Assembly: GCF_022808855.1 (NCBI RefSeq)
Contig: NZ_JAKZLF010000001.1
Span: 308,597 to 372,596, forward strand
DNA from: Anaeromyxobacter soli
GTDB taxonomy: Bacteria; Myxococcota; Myxococcia; Myxococcales; Anaeromyxobacteraceae
Direction of reading: 5' to 3'
DNA: 64,000 bases
Positions 1 to 8,758 of this stretch are shown here, in pieces. A model generated the notes under the pieces. It was not told where the DNA came from, searched no databases, and was given only the letters and a program-made list of their open reading frames with translations. Positions within the stretch are counted from its first letter, which is position 1. The number at the start of each line of letters is the position of its first letter. The translations under genes and the position numbers were made by a program.

Positions 1-1
1 C

Positions 2-1408
2 GCTGGCGAGGACCACGCTGCCGTCCGCCCGCTGCAGGTGACCGTGGTGCCGCTCCTGCGCGACGCAGAGCGGCTCGCCCGCGCGATCGGGGGGGAGGTG
101 GGCGGCGTCGGGCTGGTGGACGTGGCGGCCGCGGGCGACGCGGCGCTCCCCGCGGCCCGGCTGCTCGCGGGCGGGCTCGAGCTCCTCGTGGTCGTCGGGG
201 ACGGCTACCCGGCGCTGCCGCCGCTCGTGCTCGCCACGAACGCTGAGGGCGAGACCGAGCAGCTCGAGCTCGGCTGGTCGCTCGCCCTCGCCGAGGAGGA
301 CCGGCTCGCCGCGGCGGTGCGCACGATCCTCCTGCCGCCCGGCCCGTACCGCGCCGCCTTCGGGCCGCGCGGCGGACCGGCGCTCACCGCCGACCGCGAG
401 CGCGCGCGGCTCGCGGGGTGGGGACGGCTCCTCACGCGCGGCGACCCCGCGGAGGGGGCGGCGCGGCTCCGGGACGCGCTCTTCGCGCGCAGCGCGGGGC
501 TCGTCTCGGCGGCGCTGCGCGAGCGGACGGTCCTCGTCGCCGGCTGCGGGTCGGTGGGGTCGTACCTCGCCGAGGCGCTCGCGCGGAGCGGCGTCGGCGC
601 GTTCGCGCTCGTGGATCCCGAGTCGGTGGAGGCGCCGAACCTCTCGCGCACCGGGTACGAGGTCGGCGATCTCGGCCGGGCCAAGGTCGAGGCGCTCGCC
701 CGGCGTCTCCTCGCCGTCCAGCCCGCGGTCGGCCTCTCGCTCCACGCCGCCGCGCTCGACGCGCTCGGGCCTGCCCCGCTCGACGCGCTGGTCCGGGCGG
801 CCGACCTGGTCGTCGCGGCCACCGACGATCCCGCCGGCCAGCGCCTGCTCGACCGGTTCGCATACGCGCGCGGGCGGCCCGCGCTCTTCGTGGGCCTGTA
901 CGCGGGGGCGCAGGGCGGCGAGGTGGTGATGACGGTCCCCGGCCGGACACCCTGCTACCTGTGCGCGACGCGCACGCGCGGCGCGCTCGCACGGGAAGGC
1001 GGCGGCGCGCGCGAGATCGACTACGGCACGGCGCGGCTCCGCGGCGAGCTCGCGATCGGGCCGGACGTGCACCACGTGGCGAGCGCCGCGGCGAAGCTCG
1101 GCCTCTCGCTGCTCCTCGCCGGGAGCGGCGCGCCGCTCGCCGCGCTCGCGGAGACCGCGCTCTCCGACGGGACGCCTTACCTCACGACCTCCACCGTCCC
1201 CGGCTACTGGTTCTACCCGCAGGTGTTCGGAGACACCCCGGGGCAGCACGCCTACCAGAGCGTGTGGCTCACCCCGGCGCCGCGGCAGGACTGCCCCGTG
1301 TGCGGGGATCCGTCGGGCCGGGTCGACCCGCTCGACGTCCCGCTGCGCGGCCCGCGCGCGGCGTCCTTCGCGGCCGTGCTCCGCGACGGCGAGCCGGCCG
1401 GCTCGTAG
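2..1408 (+). CDS. E1-like (ThiF-family) adenylating enzyme with E2-like N-terminal region, 5' partial
   Basis: This is an adenylating enzyme of the ThiF/MoeB/HesA (E1-like) superfamily. Its frame stays open to the left edge, so the GTG at 38 may not be the true start. Counting from that GTG, the Rossmann nucleotide motif GCGSVGS lies at 169-175, followed by D193, the NLSR element (N201, R204) and K216. Zinc-type Cys pairs are present at C306/C309 and C419/C422. Residues 45-100 resemble the core of an E2 (UBC) fold: a beta strand, then GYPALPP, which is like the E2 YPxxPP signature. No Cys occurs where an E2 active site would follow, and no extra catalytic Cys is obvious in the E1 part. Enzymes of this family adenylate the C-terminal Gly of ubiquitin-like or sulfur-carrier proteins. 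The partner and operon would lie to the left, outside the window. The family call is firm; the E2-like reading is inference. Confidence 0.88.
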   Translation, partial: AGEDHAAVRPLQVTVVPLLRDAERLARAIGGEVGGVGLVDVAAAGDAALPAARLLAGGLELLVVVGDGYPALPPLVLATNAEGETEQLELGWSLALAEEDRLAAAVRTILLPPGPYRAAFGPRGGPALTADRERARLAGWGRLLTRGDPAEGAARLRDALFARSAGLVSAALRERTVLVAGCGSVGSYLAEALARSGVGAFALVDPESVEAPNLSRTGYEVGDLGRAKVEALARRLLAVQPAVGLSLHAAALDALGPAPLDALVRAADLVVAATDDPAGQRLLDRFAYARGRPALFVGLYAGAQGGEVVMTVPGRTPCYLCATRTRGALAREGGGAREIDYGTARLRGELAIGPDVHHVASAAAKLGLSLLLAGSGAPLAALAETALSDGTPYLTTSTVPGYWFYPQVFGDTPGQHAYQSVWLTPAPRQDCPVCGDPSGRVDPLDVPLRGPRAASFAAVLRDGEPAGS

Positions 1409-1425
1409 CGTCGCCCTCGACGCGC

Positions 1426-2076
1426 TCAGCGCGCCGGCGGCTGGATGTGCGACTCGTCCTCGAGGGCGGGGACGATCTTCTCCTGACGCGCCTTCGTCTC
1501 GCGCGTCGCGGCGACGCTGCAGATCGGCGCGAGCGTCTCCGCGAGCCGGACGAACCCCGCGATCTCGCGCTCGAGCCGCCCCGCGAGCCCGGCGTCCCGG
1601 AGCCGGCCGTCGGCGTCGAACGCCTCGCCCGCGTGGGCGAGCGCGAACATGTCGGGGAAGACGAGCGCGCCGCACCCCTCGAGCGGGATGCGGGTCTGCC
1701 ACAGGCCGCGGATCCCGCCCATCGGCGAGGGCGACGCCGAGAGGAGGTACACGCTCCTGCCGCGCCAGGGCATCGGGCGGGCCCGGGACACCCAGTCGAT
1801 CGCGTTCTTGAGCGGCCCGGCGATCGAGTAGTTGTACTCGGGCGCCGCGATGAGGAGCGCCTGCGCGGCCTCGACCCGGCGCTTCAGCTCGAGCGCCCCC
1901 GCGGGGAGGCCGCTCGTCCGGTCGAGATCACCGTCGTAGAGCGGCATCTCGAACTCCGAGAAGCGGGCGAGATCCACGTCCGCCCCCTCGCGCCGCGCGA
2001 TCTCGCATGCGAGCGCGACGAGCTGGTGGTTCAAGGACTCCTTCCGCAGCGACGCGGCGAACGCGAGCAGCCTCAT
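1426..2076 (-). CDS. NADPH-dependent FMN reductase (flavodoxin-like quinone/chromate reductase type)
   Basis: This 216-residue protein is a flavodoxin-like NAD(P)H:FMN/quinone oxidoreductase of the ChrR/ArsH-related family. It starts with the strand and phosphate loop MRLLAFAASLRKESLN, in which the SLRKxSxN segment binds the FMN phosphate. The hallmark PEYNYSIAGPLKNAIDW lies near residues 99-115. Length is normal for the family. The gene is preceded by GGAGG about 7 bases from its ATG. It follows mmsA on the same strand after a 59-base gap, so co-transcription is possible. The natural substrate (quinone, flavin, chromate or other) cannot be read from the sequence. It converges on the E1-like gene, from which it is separated by only 17 bases. 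Confidence 0.92.
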   Translation of the reverse strand: MRLLAFAASLRKESLNHQLVALACEIARREGADVDLARFSEFEMPLYDGDLDRTSGLPAGALELKRRVEAAQALLIAAPEYNYSIAGPLKNAIDWVSRARPMPWRGRSVYLLSASPSPMGGIRGLWQTRIPLEGCGALVFPDMFALAHAGEAFDADGRLRDAGLAGRLEREIAGFVRLAETLAPICSVAATRETKARQEKIVPALEDESHIQPPAR

Positions 2077-2135
2077 GGTGACGCCTCCCGGGCGCGCCCC
2101 CCTGGGCGCCCGGGGGCTACGCCGCGAACTGTCGT

Positions 2136-3623
2136 TCAGGCCCAGCGCTCCATCACCACTCGCGTCTCCGTGTAGAAGCGGACCGCGTCCTCGCCGGTCG
2201 CGTGCAGGTCACCGAAGAACGAGCTCTTCCATCCGGCGAAGGGGAAGAACGCCATCGGCGCGGCCACGCCCACGTTCACGCCGATCATCCCGGCCTCGAC
2301 GTTGCGCCGGAAGTACGCCGCCGCCTTGCCGCTCGTGGTGAAGATGCTCGCGGCGTTGCCGTAGCGGGAGCGGTTCGCGAGGGCGACCGCCTCCTCCACG
2401 CTCCCGGCCCGCACGGTCGCGAGCAGGGGCCCGAAGATCTCGTCCCGGGCGAGCGTCGAGTCCGCCGCGACGCGATCGAGGATGGTGGGGCCGATGAAGA
2501 ACCCGTTTCCGCCGGCGGTCGCCTCGCGCCCGTCCACGACGAGCGCGGCCCCCTCGGCGAGCCCGGCCTCGATGTAGCGGCGCACGCGGGCGCGGCTGTC
2601 CTCGCGGATCACCGGGCCCATCGCCGAGTCGGAGGCGAAGGGATCGCCGACGCGCGTCGCCCGCGCCTCGGAGGCGAGCCGCTCGAGGAGCGGCTCCGCC
2701 GCGCCGCCCACCGGCACGAGCACGCTCCCGGCGAGGCAGCGCTGGCCCGCGGCGCCGAACGCGGAGCCCATCACGGCCGAGACGGTCAGGTCGAGGTCCG
2801 CGTCAGGCAGCACGAGGAGGTGGTTCTTCGCTCCCGCCATCGCCTGGACGCGCTTGCCGCTCGCCGCCGCCCGCGCGTAGACGTGGCGAGCGACCCCCTC
2901 CGATCCCACGAACGACACCGCCCGCACGAGCGGGTGGTCGAGCAGCGCGTCCACGGCGTCGCGGCCGCCGTGCACGACGTTCATCACGCCGGGCGGGAGC
3001 CCCGCCTCCTGGAAGAGCTCGGCCAGCCGGAGCCCGGTCGAGGGCGTCCGCTCCGAAGGCTTCAGGACGAACGTGTTCCCCGCCGCGACGGCGATGGGGA
3101 ACATCCAGAGCGGGATCATCGCCGGGAAGTTGAAGGGGCAGATCCCCGCCACGACGCCCACCGGGACGCGCCAGGTGTGCGAGTCCATGCCGCGGGCGAT
3201 CCCCTCCACCGTCCGCCCCTGCGCGAGCGTCGGCATGCCGCAGGCGAAGTCCACGACCTCGATCCCGCGCCGGACCTCGGCGCGGGCGTCCGGGAGGAGC
3301 TTGCCGTTCTCCCGCGAGACCGAGGCGGCGAGCGAGTCCTGCTCGCGCTCGAGGAGCGCCTTGTAGCGGAAGAGCACCTGGACGCGGTCCGGGACCGGGA
3401 TCGTGCGCCAGCCCGGGAACGCGGCCGCCGCGGCGCGCACCGCGGCGTCCACGTCGGCCGGGCCGCAGAGGGGGACCCGCGCGACGGTGCGGCCGGTCGC
3501 CGGCTCGAGCACGGGCGCGGTCTCGGTGGCCGCCGCCGGGCGCGCCGCGCCGTCGACGAGGAGCGGGAGCGGAGCGGGCTCGGGGCCCGCGCGGCCGGGA
3601 GACGACGAGACGTTCGGGGCCAT
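2136..3623 (-). CDS. mmsA: CoA-acylating methylmalonate-semialdehyde dehydrogenase
   Basis: This 495-residue aldehyde dehydrogenase oxidises methylmalonate semialdehyde (valine catabolism) or malonate semialdehyde (inositol catabolism, IolA) to propionyl- or acetyl-CoA with NAD. The catalytic Cys is C296 in GAAGQRCLAGS. The usual ALDH general-base Glu motif is replaced by the GAKNH sequence at 264-268, which is typical of this CoA-dependent subfamily. ICPFNFP at 161-167 is the conserved cofactor-pocket motif. A strong GGAGG precedes the ATG, and the gene begins 21 bases after the second sugar-type permease, so it is the distal gene of that ABC operon. This context favours a role in catabolism of the imported compound, with inositol one candidate, although no other iol genes are present. 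Confidence 0.95.
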   Translation of the reverse strand: MAPNVSSSPGRAGPEPAPLPLLVDGAARPAAATETAPVLEPATGRTVARVPLCGPADVDAAVRAAAAAFPGWRTIPVPDRVQVLFRYKALLEREQDSLAASVSRENGKLLPDARAEVRRGIEVVDFACGMPTLAQGRTVEGIARGMDSHTWRVPVGVVAGICPFNFPAMIPLWMFPIAVAAGNTFVLKPSERTPSTGLRLAELFQEAGLPPGVMNVVHGGRDAVDALLDHPLVRAVSFVGSEGVARHVYARAAASGKRVQAMAGAKNHLLVLPDADLDLTVSAVMGSAFGAAGQRCLAGSVLVPVGGAAEPLLERLASEARATRVGDPFASDSAMGPVIREDSRARVRRYIEAGLAEGAALVVDGREATAGGNGFFIGPTILDRVAADSTLARDEIFGPLLATVRAGSVEEAVALANRSRYGNAASIFTTSGKAAAYFRRNVEAGMIGVNVGVAAPMAFFPFAGWKSSFFGDLHATGEDAVRFYTETRVVMERWA

Positions 3624-3644
3624 GACCTTCGACCTCCAGCCTCC

Positions 3645-4490
3645 TCACTTCACCGCGCCGACGGTGAAGCCGGCGATGAAGCGATCGAGGAACAGGTTGT
3701 AGACGACGGCGATCGGCAGGCTCGTGATCAGGCAGGCCGCCATGAGCGAGCCCCAGTAGTAGACGTCGCCGCGCACGAGGTAGATGGGCACGCCCACGCC
3801 GACCGTCTGGTGCTCCGCCGAGGAGATGAACGTGAGGGCGTAGACGAACTCCTGGGTCACGAGGGTGAAGGAGAAGATGACCACCGTGAGGATCCCGGAC
3901 ACCGAGATGGGGATGACGAGCTTCACGAACGCGCCGAAGCGCGTGAGCCCGTCCACGAGCGCCGCGTCCTCGAGGTCGCGCGGGATCGCCTTGAAGAAGC
4001 CCATGAGCAGCCAGATCGAGAACGGGACGGTGAAGGTCGGGTAGGTGACGATGATCGCCCAGAGCGTGTCCTGCAGCCCGAGCCAGGAGACCACGCGCGA
4101 CATGGGGATGAAGAGCAGCGTCGGCGGGACGAGGTAGGTGAGGAAGATCCCGATCCCGAGCTGCTGCCCCCACTGGCCGGTGAGCCGCGCGAGCGCCCAG
4201 GCGGCGGGGACCGCCAGCACGAGCGTGATCGCCACGACCGCCGCGCCGGCCACGGTGGTGTTCCAGAACCAGCGCAGGAAGAGCGTCTCGCCGAAGAGGA
4301 GCCGCAGGTGATCGAGCGTGGGCGCCGCGTTGAAGACGAACGGGTCGTGCTCGACGTTGTACAGGTCGCTCGTCTGCTTGAACGTCGTGATCGCCATCCA
4401 GTAGAACGGGAACGCGAGCAGCACCGCGAACCCGATCACGATGAGCCAGCGCCCGAGGCGCGTGAGCGGCGATCTCCGAGGGCCCGCCAT
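3645..4490 (-). CDS. carbohydrate ABC transporter permease (MalG-type)
   Basis: This 281-residue inner-membrane permease has about six transmembrane segments and belongs to the MalG/UgpE half of the CUT1 sugar importers. The cytoplasmic EAA-loop equivalent that contacts the ATPase is the DLEDAALVDGLTRFGAFVKL segment near the middle of the protein. The ATG at 4490 begins two bases after the TAG of the upstream permease, which indicates translational coupling; longer in-frame extensions would overlap that gene heavily. It forms the transmembrane pore together with the gene at 4493-5419. The substrate is not determined by the sequence; sugars, polyols or glycerol-phosphate esters are typical for the family. 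Confidence 0.93.
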   Translation of the reverse strand: MAGPRRSPLTRLGRWLIVIGFAVLLAFPFYWMAITTFKQTSDLYNVEHDPFVFNAAPTLDHLRLLFGETLFLRWFWNTTVAGAAVVAITLVLAVPAAWALARLTGQWGQQLGIGIFLTYLVPPTLLFIPMSRVVSWLGLQDTLWAIIVTYPTFTVPFSIWLLMGFFKAIPRDLEDAALVDGLTRFGAFVKLVIPISVSGILTVVIFSFTLVTQEFVYALTFISSAEHQTVGVGVPIYLVRGDVYYWGSLMAACLITSLPIAVVYNLFLDRFIAGFTVGAVK

Positions 4491-4492
4491 CG

Positions 4493-5415
4493 CTACACCA
4501 CCTCCGCGCGGTGGGCCACGCGCAGCATGAGCGCGGCGACCGCCACGAGGATGGGGACGAGGAACATCGAGATCGCCGCGCCCTCCGCCAGGTCGGAGCC
4601 GAGCACGCCGGTCTGGAACGCGAGCGAGGGCAGGACCTGCGTCGAGTCGTACGGCCCGCCCCGGGTGAGGATGTAGACGACCGTCATGTCGGTGAAGGTG
4701 AAGACCACGCCGAAGAGGAGGGCCACGTTGATGATCGGGCGCATCATCGGGAGCGTGATCTCGAAGTGCGTCCGCCAGAAGCCGGCGCCGTCCACGGCCG
4801 CCGCCTCCGGGAGCTCCTTCGGGATCGAGGTGAGCCCGGCGAGCAGGATCACCGTCGAGAACGGGATCATCCGCCACGAGTGCACCGCGATGACCGACGC
4901 CATCGCGAGCGCCGGCCGACCGAGCCACATCGGCGGGTCGAAGAGGTTCACGAGGTGCATCTTCGCGAGGACCCAGTTCACGACCGAGTAGATCGAGTCC
5001 AGGATCCACTTCCAGCCGATGGCGCCCAGGCTGATCGGCGCGACCCAGGGCAGCAGGATGAGGAACCGGACGAGCCCGCGCCCGCGGAACCGCTCCCGCA
5101 GCGCGAGGGCGAGCGCGTTCGCGCAGACGATGACGATCACCTGCGAGGCGATCGTGAACACGAACGAGTTCACGAGCGCCCGCCGGAAGCTCGGGCTCTC
5201 GACCACGCTCCGGAAGTTCTCGAGGCCGACGAACTCGTAGCCCACCGACCCCACCGTCACGTCGCCGACGCTGTAGAGGAAGGCGAGCACGAGCGGCAGC
5301 CCGAGGAGCGCCAGGATGTACACGAGCGCGGGCGAGAAGAGGGCGACGCCGAGCCGGGTCGCGCCGCTCACCCGGCGGCGCCGGCGGGGCGCCTCCCGCT
5401 CGAGCGCGGCCCCCG

Positions 5416-5419
<4 letters not shown>
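4493..5419 (-). CDS. carbohydrate ABC transporter permease (MalF-type)
   Basis: This 308-residue permease pairs with the gene at 3645-4490. It has an N-terminal membrane anchor followed by the binding-protein-dependent transport domain. The EAA loop is visible as LPEAAAVDGAGFWRTHFEI, and IPFSTVILLAGLTSIPKE just before it is typical of CUT1 MalF-type subunits. The GTG start at 5419 overlaps the stop of the upstream ATPase gene in a GTGA arrangement, so the ATPase and permease are translationally coupled. An earlier in-frame start would lie deep inside the ATPase gene and is not credible. Confidence 0.92.
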
Positions 5420-6459
<1,040 letters not shown>

Positions 6460-6479
6460 CGGGCCCTCCGATCTCACGG

Positions 6480-6667
6480 GGGCTGCCGCCCCCGCCCCCC
6501 CCCGCACACCAACGGCGGGGCCCCCCCCCGCCAGCCCCGGGACCTCCCCCCCCCCCGGGGCCCCGCCCCGGCGGGCTCGCTTCGCTCGCCTCATCTCCGG
6601 CCGCCGCTAGAGGCGGTCTTCCACGTTCACGACGGGGTGCTACCCGCGCTCGCCGGGTCCCTGCGCC
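6480..6667. repeat. C/G homopolymer-rich spacer with possible G-quadruplex on the transcribed strand
   Basis: The spacer between the solute-binding-protein gene and the ATPase gene contains uninterrupted C runs of 9 (6495-6503), 9 (6521-6529) and 11 (6546-6556) bases plus shorter ones. On the transcribed (minus) strand these are G runs close enough to fold as G-quadruplexes in DNA or in the mRNA leader of the ATPase gene. A 14-base direct repeat, AGGCGGTCTTCCAC, occurs at 6611-6624 and again at 6670-6683, where the second copy overlaps the 3' end of the binding-protein gene. The runs are directly visible; any regulatory or phase-variable role is inference, and length errors in sequencing are possible. 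Confidence 0.6.
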
Positions 6668-7999
6668 TCAGGCGGTCTTCCACTTGTCCCAGATCCGCTT
6701 CAGCTCCTTCTCCGCGGCCTTCGCCGAGTCCTCGGGCGAGAGCTCGTCGCGCGCGACCTTCGCGAACATGGTCGGGAGCACGAAGGTGTTGAACGCCTCG
6801 TCCACCGCGGCGGTGGCGTAGCCGGGGTACCCGACGTTCGTCGCCCACTCCAGCACGTTGCCGAGCACGGCGTACTTGTCCGGCGGCGAGCCCTTGGGGT
6901 CGTTCGCGATCTGCTGCTTCAGGTCGGGCACTGTCTTCGGGAAGCACGGGAAGTTGTAGAACTCGCTCGCCTTGAAGGCCTCCGCGAACGCGTCGATGTA
7001 GTCGACGAGGAACTGCTTCGCGCCCTCCGGGTTCTCGGCGAACCGCCAGATCGCGTAGCAGTCCATCACGTGCTCGGCGGCCATGCGGCGCACCGGCCCC
7101 TTGAGCGCGGGGACGATCTGGATCTTCTTCGACATCTCCGGGTTCTCCTTCTCCGCGGTGCGCGTGACGGAGATGGCGTTCGCGACGAAGGAGAGCTTTC
7201 CGGCGAGGATGCCGCGGTTGTTGGACGAGGGATCCCAGGTGAAAATCTCGCCCGTCTCGGCCTCCTTGTAGAGCGCGCGCATGTACTTGAGCGCCTCGAT
7301 GGTCTGGGGGGAGTTGATGACGACGCGCCCCTCGGCGTCCTGCTCGGACGCGCCGAACGACCACATGACCGCACGCACGGCCATGTTGGTGTCGAGCTCC
7401 TGCGACAGCCCGATGCCCACCGGGTTCCCGAACTTGTCCTTGATGGCCTTGCCGCCCTTGCGCAGGTCGTCCCAGGTGTCGGGGCCCTTCGGGAAGCCCA
7501 CCTGCGACCAGAGGTCCTGGCGGTAGTTGCCGGGGTCCGGGACGTAGCTGTCGGAGAAGGCGAAGTACTTCTTCGTCTTCGGGTTGAAGGTGGACTTGTG
7601 GCCGAGGTCGATCGGCTTGCCCCACTTCTTCTCCACCGACTGGTAGATCTCGGTGTGGTCGATGACCTGCTTCTCGTAGGCCGCGGGCGGCGAGAGGAAC
7701 ATGAAGAGGTCGTGGCCGCGCTGCGCCGAGACCTCCGCCGCTGCGCGCGCGTTGATCTCGCCGATGGCGATGTGATCGACCACCACCTGCGTGCCGTGCT
7801 TCGCGCCCCACTGCTTGCAGAACACCCCGTCGAACCACTTGTCGTAGCCGGGGACGAAGTGGCTCCACTGCACGATCTTGAGCGTCTTCTGCTGCGCGCG
7901 TGCGCGCCGCGGAGCTCCCGCCGCCGCCGCGAGCGCGCCGACGCCCGCCGCCTTGAGGATCTCCCTGCGCGTCAGGCCGCGCCTTCCATCGCTCGCCAT
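6668..7999 (-). CDS. ABC transporter extracellular solute-binding protein, Tat-exported
   Basis: This 443-residue family 1 solute-binding protein delivers substrate to the adjacent CUT1 importer. It begins with a twin-arginine signal, TRREILKAAG, followed by an Ala-rich hydrophobic stretch ending near RARAQ. It is therefore probably folded in the cytoplasm and exported by Tat, which is less common than Sec for this family. The mature part has the two-lobed binding-protein pattern, with YVPDPGNYRQDLWSQVGF near the hinge. It lies upstream of the ATPase and permease genes on the same strand. The 208-base spacer probably contains a processing or attenuation element that keeps the binding protein in excess. 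Confidence 0.92.
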   Translation of the reverse strand: MASDGRRGLTRREILKAAGVGALAAAAGAPRRARAQQKTLKIVQWSHFVPGYDKWFDGVFCKQWGAKHGTQVVVDHIAIGEINARAAAEVSAQRGHDLFMFLSPPAAYEKQVIDHTEIYQSVEKKWGKPIDLGHKSTFNPKTKKYFAFSDSYVPDPGNYRQDLWSQVGFPKGPDTWDDLRKGGKAIKDKFGNPVGIGLSQELDTNMAVRAVMWSFGASEQDAEGRVVINSPQTIEALKYMRALYKEAETGEIFTWDPSSNNRGILAGKLSFVANAISVTRTAEKENPEMSKKIQIVPALKGPVRRMAAEHVMDCYAIWRFAENPEGAKQFLVDYIDAFAEAFKASEFYNFPCFPKTVPDLKQQIANDPKGSPPDKYAVLGNVLEWATNVGYPGYATAAVDEAFNTFVLPTMFAKVARDELSPEDSAKAAEKELKRIWDKWKTA

Positions 8000-8136
8000 G
8001 CCCGCCTCCCTCCGTCACACGATGGGTGACGTACGGAGAGGGCCCTAACGGCGGCGCCGGAGGCGGCACGCGCCGGACGGGGCCCCTGCGGCGCGTCAAC
8101 GGCGGTCCGGCCGAGCGCCGCCTCGGCCGCCGCGCT

Positions 8137-8619
8137 TCACAGCTTGTAGCCGAACCGCCGGAGGAGCCCCTTGCGCTCGGCGACGTCCGCGTCGCTCTCC
8201 ACGCCCGCCGGCGCGCCGCCGTCCACCACGCCGAGGATCCCTCGCCCGGCGTCGGTGCCGGCGACCACCACCTCGACCGGGTTCGCCGTCGCGCAGAAGA
8301 TCGTGCACACCTCCGGCACGAGCTTGACCGCGTTGAGCACGTTCACGGGGAAGCCCTCGCGCAGGAACACCACGAAGGAGTGACCGGCGCCGATCGCCTC
8401 CGCGTTCCTCACCGCGAGCGCCACGAGCGCCGGGTCGTTGCCGGAGCGGCGGACGAGGCGCGGGCCGGACGACTCGCAGAACGCGAGCCCGAACTTGAGG
8501 TGCGGCGAGGAGCCGGCGAGCACCTCGTGCAGGTCCTCCACCGTCTTGATGAAGTGCGCCTGGCCGACGATCACGTTCACGTCGTCGGGCTTCTCGATTC
8601 GGACGGACGAGAGCTCCAT
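8137..8619 (-). CDS. adenosine-specific kinase family protein (PF04008)
   Basis: This 160-residue protein matches the small archaeal/bacterial adenosine-specific kinase family in length and motifs. The recognisable parts are FCESSGPRLVRRSGND near residue 50, a central GAGHSFVVFLREGFPVNVLNA segment, and VCTIFCATANPVEVVV. Structural studies of the family describe nucleoside binding and a proposed adenosine-to-AMP phosphorylation; the activity here is inferred from the family. GGAGG sits 6 bases before the ATG. It lies between the unrecognised gene at 8759-10528 and the ABC importer, all on the same strand but with gaps of about 140 bases, so operon membership is uncertain. Confidence 0.85.
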   Translation of the reverse strand: MELSSVRIEKPDDVNVIVGQAHFIKTVEDLHEVLAGSSPHLKFGLAFCESSGPRLVRRSGNDPALVALAVRNAEAIGAGHSFVVFLREGFPVNVLNAVKLVPEVCTIFCATANPVEVVVAGTDAGRGILGVVDGGAPAGVESDADVAERKGLLRRFGYKL

Positions 8620-8758
8620 CGCTGCCTCCGCGGGCGGACGGCGCGATCATGGCCGCGCCCGCGGCGCGCGGGCGGCGCGAGGTGGGTTGCCTCCCTCGGA
8701 CGGCGAGCCCGGCGCGCCTGCCGGCGGCCGGGCCCCGTGGAGCGCGCGGGCGAGCCGG

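Noticed and set aside
2202-4676. A long open frame on the + strand across mmsA and the first permease gene.
   Set aside because: Its protein is His/Arg/Glu-rich with no recognisable domain; it is the mirror of G+C-biased genes on the other strand. Many similar open frames in the window are of this kind and were left out.
6495-6556. C tracts read as an intrinsic terminator.
   Set aside because: No stem with a T-run is formed; the runs are better described as G-quadruplex-prone sequence.
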